64,000 nucleotides of DNA, taken from the NCBI RefSeq assembly GCF_900187375.1, contig NZ_FYEW01000004.1:220774-284773 (forward strand), in the 5' to 3' direction. Within the stretch, counting starts at the first letter, position 1, and every line of letters starts with the position of its first letter. This document shows positions 1-7,005 of this stretch, piece after piece. The position numbers were made by a program, and so were the translations under genes. The notes beneath the pieces are model-generated. The model did not search any database. It was not told the origin of the DNA and saw only the letters and a list, made by a program, of their open reading frames with translations. Origin of the DNA: Hymenobacter gelipurpurascens. GTDB lineage: Bacteria > Bacteroidota > Bacteroidia > Cytophagales > Hymenobacteraceae.

Positions 1-1478
1 CAGCTGTAGCGGTTGGTTTGCGCACGGTTGGCGGAGCCCCCGGTCAGGCGGCCCAGAAACACGTCGGAGGGCCGATACACGTTGGTTTGCTGGTTGTTGT
101 AGTCGAGGCCCCCGCTGATGCGCAGGGTCAGGCCGGGCATCAGCTCGTAGTTGGCGGCCACGTTGACGAGGCCCCGGGCAACGGTGCGCTGGTCCTTGGT
201 CTTCATGGCAAAAGCCACCGGGTTGCCTACGTCCTCCACGTAGGGTAGGGGCGTATTGGAATAGGTATACTCCCCATTGGCATCGCGCACCGGGTTGATG
301 GGGCTGAAGCGCAGGGCATCGAGCAGGGCTCCCCCGAAGCTGCCGCCCTGGGAGTTCACGAAGGCCCGCTTCTCGAAGGTGCCGGCTAGCTGGCTGGAGA
401 AGTTGAAGTTCAGCTTGGAGCTGATCTTCTTATCCAGGTTCAGGCGGACCGTGCCGCGCTGGAAGCCGGAGTTGAGGATGATGCCTTCCTGGTCAAAGTA
501 GTTGAAGCTCAGGTTGTAGCGGGTTTCCTCGGTACCCCCGTTAAAGCCCAGCTGGTAGTTGCTCATGCGGGCCCGACGCAGAATCTCCGACTGCCAGTCG
601 GTGCCTTCGCCCAGCTCGTCAATCTGCTCCTGGGTGTAGGGCTGGGGCAGCGTTGTGGAGCCTGAGTTCACGTCGTTGAGGTAGGTGGCAAACTCCTTGG
701 CGTTCATCAGCTCATACTTATGGCGCACGATCTGCACGCCCGTGTACGCCTCAAAGTTGACGGTGCCCTTGCCGACTTTGCCCTTTTTGGTGGTAATAAG
801 CACGACGCCGTTGGCGCCCCGCGAGCCGTAGATGGCAGTCGCGGAGGCATCCTTCAGCACCTCAATAGACTCAATATCGGAGGGGTTGATGGAGTTCAGG
901 TCGCCGGCACCGGGGAACCCATCGACCACAAATAGGGGCTCGTTGCCGGTATTGATGGAGTTAGTGCCCCGAATGCGGATGGACACGTTGCCGCCCGGCT
1001 CGGAGTTGGTTTGCGTCACCTGCACCCCGCTCACGCGGCCCTGCAGAATTTGGTCGGCGCGGGCAATAGGAGTTTCCGCTACCTGCTCGGCCGAAATGGA
1101 CGCCACGGAGCCCGTAATGTCGCGCTTGCGCTGGGAGCCGTAGCCGACTACGACCACCTCGTTCAGGTTTGTGGACTTCTCCTTGAGCTGCACCGCCGGC
1201 AGGGTGCCGTCGCTGCCAACCTTTACTTCCATGGGCTCAAAGCCCACGAAGGACATCACTAGCGTGGGGTTGCTGTCGGCGGGCACGGGCAGCGTGAACT
1301 TACCGTCCCCATCGGTGGAGGTGCCGGTGGTAGTGCCTTTGATAACCACGGATACGCCCGGCAGGGGGCTCCGGTCGCCGGCACTGAGTACAGTGCCGCT
1401 TACTTGGCGGGTCTGGGCATGAGCAGCGAAGCTTGCTCCCAATGCCAAAGGGAGTAGCAGCAGCGTACGAGTATGCAT
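1..1478 (-). CDS. SusC/RagA-family TonB-linked outer membrane protein, N-terminal part (runs off the window)
   Basis: Reads from an ATG at 1478 towards position 1 and leaves the window without a stop, giving about 490 residues. The start MHTRTLLLLPLALG...AHAQ is a Sec signal peptide. It is followed by a carboxypeptidase-D-like regulatory fold (SGTVLSAGDRSPLPGVSVVI, then SFVGFEPMEV), a TonB-box-like NEVVVVGYG, and the plug-domain hallmarks RIRGTNSINTGNEPLFVVDG, IYGSRGANGVVLITTKKG. These are standard for SusC/RagA receptors, which import oligosaccharides or peptides with a SusD lipoprotein. The partner would lie outside the window. A LacI regulator is divergent to it and a perfect LacI-type palindrome lies 83 bp upstream of the start, so sugar-dependent repression or activation is likely. 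The substrate cannot be read from the sequence. Confidence 0.93.
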   Translation of the reverse strand, partial: MHTRTLLLLPLALGASFAAHAQTRQVSGTVLSAGDRSPLPGVSVVIKGTTTGTSTDGDGKFTLPVPADSNPTLVMSFVGFEPMEVKVGSDGTLPAVQLKEKSTNLNEVVVVGYGSQRKRDITGSVASISAEQVAETPIARADQILQGRVSGVQVTQTNSEPGGNVSIRIRGTNSINTGNEPLFVVDGFPGAGDLNSINPSDIESIEVLKDASATAIYGSRGANGVVLITTKKGKVGKGTVNFEAYTGVQIVRHKYELMNAKEFATYLNDVNSGSTTLPQPYTQEQIDELGEGTDWQSEILRRARMSNYQLGFNGGTEETRYNLSFNYFDQEGIILNSGFQRGTVRLNLDKKISSKLNFNFSSQLAGTFEKRAFVNSQGGSFGGALLDALRFSPINPVRDANGEYTYSNTPLPYVEDVGNPVAFAMKTKDQRTVARGLVNVAANYELMPGLTLRISGGLDYNNQQTNVYRPSDVFLGRLTGGSANRAQTNRYS

Positions 1479-1794
1479 AAGGCGGAGCGATTGGTGGGAA
1501 ATACGACGGTAATCTCGGTAAACTCCGTTGGCATAAATCACCAAAACCCAGGTTTATTTACGTAAACGTTTACGGAGGTTAAGTACTCACTTACTCTGCT
1601 TTGCGTCACTTTACATCGCCTGACTAGCGGGCTATATATCCCTCAATAAGAACACCTTACAAACTATCACCTTACCACTAAGGAGTAGCCCGACTGCTCC
1701 CGCAACCCAGCAAAATTTACGTAACTAAAGCAACGAAATGAGGGGAGCCGTTTCGGAAGTAGGTGGGCCCGCCCAAGCTGGTTAACTTGACCAC
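1479..1794. promoter_or_regulatory. Divergent intergenic region between the SusC-like gene and the lacI-type gene
   Basis: 316 bases with no reading frame of note. It holds the 14-bp palindrome at 1561-1574 and AT-richer DNA around 1540-1720, which is where both divergent promoters should lie. I could not place a clear Bacteroidota TTTG / TAnnTTTG promoter on either strand. Confidence 0.6.
1561..1574. promoter_or_regulatory. LacI-family operator candidate (perfect palindrome CGTAAACGTTTACG)
   Basis: The 14 bases are perfectly self-complementary with a central CpG, the AAACGTTT core typical of LacI/GalR-family operators. It lies 83-96 bp upstream of the SusC-like start and 221 bp upstream of the LacI start, so it probably acts on the receptor promoter. 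Binding by the neighbouring regulator is inferred. Confidence 0.75.
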
Positions 1795-2814
1795 ATGAAA
1801 CCCGTCAACCTGAAAAAACTCGCCGAGGAGCTCAACCTCTCCGTGGCTACGGTATCACGAGCGCTCAACGACCGGTACGATATATCACAACTCACCAAGG
1901 ACCGGGTGCGGGAACTGGCTACGCGGCTACATTATGAGCCCAACCCCTACGCCAGCAGCCTACGGCGGCAGAAAAGTAAAACCATTGGGGTCGTTATACC
2001 CGAAATAGCCAACCATTTCTTTTCGCTGGCTATCAATGGGATAGAAGAGGTGGCCCGCGACAACAACTACCACGTTCTGATTTATTTAACTCACGAAGAC
2101 TACCAGCGGGAGCTGTCGAGCATGCGCCTGCTGGCCGGGGGCCGCGTAGATGGGGTGCTGCTTTCCGTGGCGAGCAGCAGCCAGGATTTTGCCCACCTGG
2201 ACATGCTGCGTGAGCGGGGCATCCCCATGGTGTTCTTCGACCGGGTATACGAAGATATGGCCACGGCCCGCGTGACTACGGACGACTATGACAGCAGCTA
2301 CCGGGCCACCCGCCACCTGTTGGAAGAAGGGTGCCGCACCATTGCCTATTTAACTATCTCGCACCACCTCTCTATCGGAAAGCGGCGCCTGCAGGGGTAC
2401 ATTGATGCCCTGCGCGATAGTGGCCTAGCCTACGATGAAAGCCTGGTGCTTCCCGGCCAGCTTGACAAGACGCATGACATAGCCATAATCAAAGAGCTGC
2501 TGGAGTCTAGGCCAGCTATCGATGGCATCTTTGCTTCCGTCGAGAGCCTGGCCATGAGCAGCTACGAGGCCTGCCGCCTGCTGGGGCGAACCATACCGCA
2601 GGACATCAAGATTCTGGGATTTTCTAACCTGGAAATAGCTTCTTTGCTCTCCCCTCCCCTTACCACTATCACGCAGCCAGCCTACGCCATTGGCAAGGAA
2701 GCCGCTAAAATTCTGTTTCAGGCTGTCATTAAAAACAAGCCCATTTCCTCCAACCAAAGCCTGGAAATAAAGTCCGAGCTGATTGTGCGGGGCTCCACCC
2801 GCCTCCAGGCCTGA
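1795..2814 (+). CDS. LacI-family transcriptional regulator
   Basis: 339 residues, the usual family length. The N-terminal helix-turn-helix is textbook: VNLKKLAEELNLSVATVSRALN at about residues 3-25, then the hinge-helix region PNPYASSLRRQKSKTIGVVIPE. The rest is a periplasmic-binding-protein-like effector domain (GVLLSVAS, IPMVFFDRVYE, DGIFASVESLAM, LTTITQPAYAIGKEAA). In Bacteroidota such regulators normally control the adjacent carbohydrate-uptake locus. Here the SusC-like gene is divergent and a perfect LacI-type palindrome lies in the gap. The ATG at 1795 puts the HTH at the very N-terminus, as expected. The effector is probably a sugar but is not identifiable. Confidence 0.95.
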   Translation: MKPVNLKKLAEELNLSVATVSRALNDRYDISQLTKDRVRELATRLHYEPNPYASSLRRQKSKTIGVVIPEIANHFFSLAINGIEEVARDNNYHVLIYLTHEDYQRELSSMRLLAGGRVDGVLLSVASSSQDFAHLDMLRERGIPMVFFDRVYEDMATARVTTDDYDSSYRATRHLLEEGCRTIAYLTISHHLSIGKRRLQGYIDALRDSGLAYDESLVLPGQLDKTHDIAIIKELLESRPAIDGIFASVESLAMSSYEACRLLGRTIPQDIKILGFSNLEIASLLSPPLTTITQPAYAIGKEAAKILFQAVIKNKPISSNQSLEIKSELIVRGSTRLQA

Positions 2815-2989
2815 GCCCCTTTGCCCTAGGCGTGGGCCGGGGTTTTGCCGGCTCCGGCCGCCACCCCCGCCCGTAAGCAGCTGCCGACCGGGGCAGAAAG
2901 GGTACCCCCACTGCGGCTGCGTAACTTGGCGGCGCTTTTCTTCCTGTCCATAAGCGCTCTGCAACGGCCGAGAGCTAAACCCTTGTCCC

Positions 2990-3754
2990 ATGTCCATCAC
3001 TTCTCAAGCAGACTTAACCGGCCTTCAGCTTATCAGCCAGGCCGTAGGCACCACCCTCAGACACATGCGCGAGTATGCCCAGCCGGGGATGACGACCAAG
3101 CAGGTAGACGACTACGGCGGCCGGATGCTGGCCGCCCTCGGGGCTAAGTCGGCCCCGCGGCTTACCTATGGCTTTCCCGGCTGGACGTGCATCAGCGTCA
3201 ACAACGAAGTGGCGCACGGCATCCCATCGTCGCGCAGGGTGCTGCAGGAAGGCGACCTGGTCAACATCGACGTATCGGCGGAGCTGGGCGGCTACTGGGC
3301 CGACAACGGGGGCTCCTTCGTGCTTGGGGAAGATATTCACCAGCACCAGCCCCTGGTCGATGCTTCCCGGCAGATCCTGCGCACGGCCCTCAGCCGCATT
3401 CGCGGGGGTGTCCGCATTGCCGATATCGGCGGTCTGATTGAAGCCGAGGCGCGCAAGGCCGGTTTTCGGGTGATTAAAAACTTGGTTGGGCACGGAGTTG
3501 GTCGCAGCCTGCACGAAGAGCCTACGGAAATACCCTGCTATTACGACCGCTACAACCGGAAACGCTTCCAGAAGAACTCCGTGGTGGCAGTGGAGACGTT
3601 TATATCCACCCGCGCCTCGCTGGCCCATCAACTCAGCGACGGGTGGACGCTGGCCACCAAAGACGGCAGCTTCGTGGCCCAGCATGAACATACCATCGTG
3701 ATTACGGATGGGGAGCCCCTTATCCTAACGGAGGAAAACCGGATCTGGGAGTAA
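2990..3754 (+). CDS. map: Type I methionine aminopeptidase
   Basis: 254 residues, close to the 264 of E. coli Map. It removes the initiator methionine from nascent cytosolic proteins. The five metal ligands of the pita-bread fold can be placed: D94 and D105 in NIDVSAELGGYWADNGG, H168 in VGHGVGRSLHEEP, E202 in VAVETF and E233 in AQHEHTIVIT. The conserved His of the S1 region is H76 in EVAHGIP. It stands alone on this strand after lacI (175-bp gap), with no ribosomal-protein neighbours, unlike the housekeeping map of many bacteria. It may therefore be a second copy, which would fit an extrachromosomal replicon, but that is inference. Confidence 0.93.
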   Translation: MSITSQADLTGLQLISQAVGTTLRHMREYAQPGMTTKQVDDYGGRMLAALGAKSAPRLTYGFPGWTCISVNNEVAHGIPSSRRVLQEGDLVNIDVSAELGGYWADNGGSFVLGEDIHQHQPLVDASRQILRTALSRIRGGVRIADIGGLIEAEARKAGFRVIKNLVGHGVGRSLHEEPTEIPCYYDRYNRKRFQKNSVVAVETFISTRASLAHQLSDGWTLATKDGSFVAQHEHTIVITDGEPLILTEENRIWE

Positions 3755-3994
3755 GTCTTCCTGGCTTGTATCCGCAACCTTAAGTCCGGTAACTTTTCGG
3801 AATCGCGGAAAAATGGCGCCAGGCTAGTAGCCTTGGTTGGCACGCGCCAACTACTGACTGGACCGAAAACCCAGCAGAAAGACAGTGCTGCTGCGGCAGC
3901 CAGGCTGGTACCCTGAGCGCCGTTAGCTTACCAGTTCGGGCTTAGTCTATCTCACTGTAGCCGATTGTGCTGCTTCATTTGCTATGGCCCCCTT

Positions 3995-4589
3995 ATGACT
4001 CCTGAACCCGATCGTTTCACCGCTGCACTCAAGAAGTTTGACGCAGCGAATGCTGCCGACCCTCAGCAGCAGCAGGATGGGCAAGGGCCTCAGCTGGCCC
4101 AAGGAGCTGCTGTATGCCTAGCGCATGAGCGTCTGCCTGACCCGGGTGGCGCCGGAGGCCCCCGAGGCCGTGCACCTGGCGGCCCGCTGCCAGCATATCC
4201 GCCGGTGGGCCATTCCGCGCCACACCTTTCCCCTCGACCGGGCGGGGTACCACCAGTGGCGCAACAGCCTAAAGAAATTCCACGCCCAGGCAGCTGGGGA
4301 GCTTCTCGTCGAAGCCGGCTATAAGCGGGATCTTGTTGATCGGGTGCAGGCCCTGCTGCAAAAGCAGGAGCTGGCGCGGGATGCCGACGCGCAGCTGCTG
4401 GAGGATGTTGTGTGCCTGGTTTTTCTGGAGCACTGCTTCCTGGACTTCGCCCAGCAGCACCCCGAAGAAAAAGTGGTAGACATTGTGCGCAAACCCTGGC
4501 GTAACATGACTTCCCAAGGGCAGCAGCTGGCCTTGCAATTACCATTGCCTGCAGCAGCGCAGGTATTAATTGGCAAAGCCTTGGCCTAG
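3995..4589 (+). pseudogene. DUF4202-family gene broken by a frameshift and an in-frame stop
   Basis: The N-terminal part from the ATG at 3995 reads TPEPDRFTAALKKFDAANAADP, then continuity moves to another frame near the CAG repeat at 4064-4075. In the new frame the DNA reads GKGLSWPKELLYA, then a TAG at 4119-4121 where the family usually has a glutamine (CAG to TAG), then RMSVCLTRVAPEAPEAVHLAARCQHIRRW... to a stop at 4587-4589. The 154-residue open part from ATG 4125 keeps the conserved QHIRRWAIPR, YHQWR and VCLVFLEHCF blocks of DUF4202. Two independent lesions make a sequencing error a weaker explanation than decay. A shortened protein starting at 4125 remains possible. The family's function is unknown to me. 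Confidence 0.75.
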
Positions 4590-4696
4590 AACAGCTGACG
4601 CCGGCAAGGAGGGGCCTACCCCCACCACCCAGCCAATGATGATCAGGGCCGGGTGCTGGAGCTTGCTTATCGGTGAAATTTGTGCTTTTCCAGCCC

Positions 4697-5737
4697 CTAC
4701 TTGAGGATGGGGTACAGGCCCGGAAACTCCGTTTTGAGCAGGTTGATGGTGGCGCCCCCCAGGTTGTCAAACACCTTGTTGCCGGCCTCAAAGTCGCGCA
4801 GCAGGGGGTGGCTGGCTTTCATAAGCTTGGCAATCTTGGCTTCATCGTCGCCAAGAAAGTCCAGCACGTGCTGAATCTGGGTGGCCGTCATCTTGAGCTT
4901 CTGCAGGCGCGTGACAATGCGCTGGTGCAGGGTGGGCAGCTCGGAATCCAGCGATAGGGTCATCTGCTTTTCCGGGGGCTTGCTGCGGCTCGTGGAGCGC
5001 GGGGCGGGTGCCCGGCCCCCCGCCTGCTCCGGCAGCTTGGCCAGGGCCTGGGGAATGGTAAACCGCACGGCCTGCACTTTCTTGCCTTCCTTTATGGGCT
5101 CGTAGGCCACTATCCAGCCCAGGGAGTGCAGCTCCCGGAGGGCGGGCTCGAGCACGTAGCGCTTGAAATCATAAAACAGCGTGTAGGTCACGTCATTGTC
5201 GTCGCCCAGCACCTGCTTGCGCAGCGAATCGAAGTCCACCTCCCAGACGCCCACATCATCCCAGGATTTCAGCAGCCAGTACAGCCGGTGGGCGTGGGCC
5301 GATTTAAGGGTCAGCAGCGTTTCAATCTCCACGTGGGTGTACTGCTCAGCCAGCTGCAGCAGAAAGGGCTTGATCTCGGGAGCGAAGTTGCCGGTGAGAA
5401 ACCCGGTGCCCTCGTTCAAATCAATGTAGCTGATGATAGAGTAGGCCGTAAAGCGCTTCTTGTTGCCGCTCTGGGTTTCAATGCTGACCACCTTGGACAT
5501 GAGGCTCTTGCAGGCGTCGCGGATGGTCTCATACACGCTGCCCCCCTTTTTCTGGGTCATCACCCGACTTAGGTGAATGGAAATGCCGGGCAGCTCCGTC
5601 TGGTCCTGGTGAATGCAGCCCAGCGCCAGCGCAAAAATGCGCGCTTCCACGTGGGTGAGCTTCAACGGCGCCCGCACCAAAGCATTGGCCTGGTAGGCCC
5701 GGGGATACTGGGGAGCGGGTACGGGAGCTGGCATCAT
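4697..5737 (-). CDS. Replication initiation protein, Rep_3 (RepB/RepE-like) superfamily
   Basis: 346 residues. It has the two winged-helix layout of Rep_3 initiators: LTHVEARIFALALG and SVYETIRDACKSLMSKVVSI in the first half, then LTLKSAHAHRLYWLLKSW, YTLFYDFKRYVLEPALRELHSLG and the family-typical YEPIKEGKKVQAVRFTI in the second (about residues 190-235). Such proteins bind iterons as monomers to open the origin and repress their own gene as dimers. Directly upstream lie ten iterons (5819-6107) and an inverted repeat (5780-5804) that could be the autoregulatory operator. A charged, proline-rich linker and a C-terminal extension of about 90 residues follow the Rep core. No parA/parB gene accompanies it in this window. 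Confidence 0.93.
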   Translation of the reverse strand: MMPAPVPAPQYPRAYQANALVRAPLKLTHVEARIFALALGCIHQDQTELPGISIHLSRVMTQKKGGSVYETIRDACKSLMSKVVSIETQSGNKKRFTAYSIISYIDLNEGTGFLTGNFAPEIKPFLLQLAEQYTHVEIETLLTLKSAHAHRLYWLLKSWDDVGVWEVDFDSLRKQVLGDDNDVTYTLFYDFKRYVLEPALRELHSLGWIVAYEPIKEGKKVQAVRFTIPQALAKLPEQAGGRAPAPRSTSRSKPPEKQMTLSLDSELPTLHQRIVTRLQKLKMTATQIQHVLDFLGDDEAKIAKLMKASHPLLRDFEAGNKVFDNLGGATINLLKTEFPGLYPILK

Positions 5738-5779
5738 AGGGGAGGAAATAGAGAGCGGCCCACGAATATATACGGATCA

Positions 5780-5804
5780 GCGTGAAAATCTATCGGTATT
5801 CACG
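5780..5804. promoter_or_regulatory. Candidate Rep autoregulation operator (inverted half-iterons)
   Basis: CGTGAAAAT at 5780-5788 faces ATTCACG at 5798-5804, just upstream of rep. Both halves match the TTCACG core of the iterons in opposite orientation. In Rep_3 plasmids an inverted repeat of iteron half-sites at the rep promoter is the usual dimer binding site. Confidence 0.55.
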
Positions 5805-5818
5805 TACATGAATATAGA

Positions 5819-6107
5819 GTGCCATTTTTCACGCAGATATATACGCCTTACTGTTGAGTGCCATTTTTCACGTAGATAAGTAATGAAGCGCGGGAGCTGG
5901 TGCCATTTTTCACGTAGATGCAGGACGTGCGGGACAAGACCTTAGCGCCGCTTCACGCAGGAGTGCCGTTTTTCACGCAGGAGTGCCGTTTTTCACGCAC
6001 ATGGTGCCATCTCTCACGTAGCAGAGTGCCGTTTTTCACGCACATGGTGCCGTTTTTCACGTAGATGGGTGCCGTTTTTCACGCAGCAGAGTGCCGTTTT
6101 TCACGTA
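5819..6107. repeat. Iteron array of the replication origin (ten direct 17-bp repeats)
   Basis: The consensus is GTGCC(A/G)TTTTTCACG(C/T)A. Copies start at 5819, 5858, 5900, 5963, 5983, 6004, 6026, 6047, 6069 and 6091. The last seven are spaced 20-22 bp apart, two helical turns, so the initiators would sit on one face of the DNA. The copy at 6004 has CTCTC in place of TTTTC. A half-site (CTTCACGCAG) lies at 5951-5960. Together with the adjacent Rep_3 gene this defines a theta-type iteron origin. Confidence 0.92.
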
Positions 6108-6112
6108 GATAA

Positions 6113-6240
6113 TGGCTTGGGGGATTTGATAATCAACGAGTTACAGCGCCCTGAATATAGAATAGTAAAAGAATAGCTTAAGAAGACAGAAGAGGTTCAG
6201 ATTTTTTGATAAAAAATTGAAAACCAAAAAAGAACGGCTC
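6113..6240. other. AT-rich segment, possible DNA unwinding element of the origin
   Basis: Immediately after the last iteron, the sequence becomes strongly AT-rich (ATAGAATAGTAAAAGAATAG, then GATTTTTTGATAAAAAATTG at about 6199-6220) in an otherwise GC-rich window. Iteron origins place such a melting region next to the iterons. No clear DnaA box was found. Confidence 0.5.
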
Positions 6241-6351
6241 TCAAGGTAACGCTAGGGCAAAAGCCTTTTTTAAAGCAGCCAATGCGGTTTTTTTGGTCGC
6301 CGGCGCGGGCAGCAGCCTGGCACCCAAGCCCGTAAGAACTCTCCGGGCATC

Positions 6352-6433
6352 TGCGTGAAAAATGGCACTCGTCTCCCGGCAGGTCAGAGCGCAGCCCTTC
6401 ACCGGGCAAAATCATCTACGTGAAAAATGGCAC
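6352..6433. repeat. Two inverted iterons downstream of the origin
   Basis: Reverse-complement iterons occur at 6352-6368 (TGCGTGAAAAATGGCAC) and 6417-6433 (TACGTGAAAAATGGCAC). They match the main array in the opposite direction and flank the AT-rich segment on its far side. They could serve copy-number control by pairing with the main array through Rep. Confidence 0.85.
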
Positions 6434-7005
6434 TCCCCTTTCCACTTGCCCTGGCATTAAGGTCAGCCCACGCCGGACGTAAACCGCCCGAATGGGGCTT
6501 AAGGGAAGAACTTTGCTTAGCTCACCAGGCGGGTCCTGACGCCAACGCGCCGCTTTCCCATTGTGGTGGCCGTAGTGAGGTCGGGCAGTTTTCAGCTTTC
6601 CATGCCTTCCGGGCAAAGCTGTGAAGCAGCTCTAGCCCTCGACCCTTCCTGGCCTAAGTACCGCCACCGGCACAGAGGCCTAGGCCAGTGTAAGGAAGCC
6701 TGCCCCGGCCGTTTAGACCGGTGGTGCCAGCCGGCATTTGTGGTTAATGGCCAGCGACATAGCCCGGAGCCTGCCGAGGTATATAGGGAAAGGAATAGAA
6801 TATAAAATTTCTTAGAGCATAAAAGCGGTACCTTACATGGCTATCAGGTTTTTAGTGAACCGGAGCGTAGGCTGCATTTTGCATTGAAGCACTAGTTACT
6901 AGCCTTTAACAAACCTATGGGGCGGACTTCCTTTGCGCAGGACTTCTGCCCCTCCCCTATCCATACGTCAACGCTGGTCAGCCTGGCCAGTGCCCCACCA
7001 CCATC
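6434..7005. other. Non-coding gap after the origin
   Basis: About 570 bases without a convincing gene. It contains a full GGCCTAGGCC palindrome at 6677-6686 and AT-richer DNA at 6770-6920 that may hold the promoter of the downstream kinase. Short open frames here lack recognisable motifs. Confidence 0.5.

Noticed and set aside
5819..6107. CRISPR array
   Set aside because: Repeats are short (17 bp), spacing is a constant 20-22 bp with no true spacers, and a Rep_3 gene is adjacent: these are iterons.
6416..6805. Short frames after the origin
   Set aside because: They overlap the inverted iterons and show no protein-like pattern.
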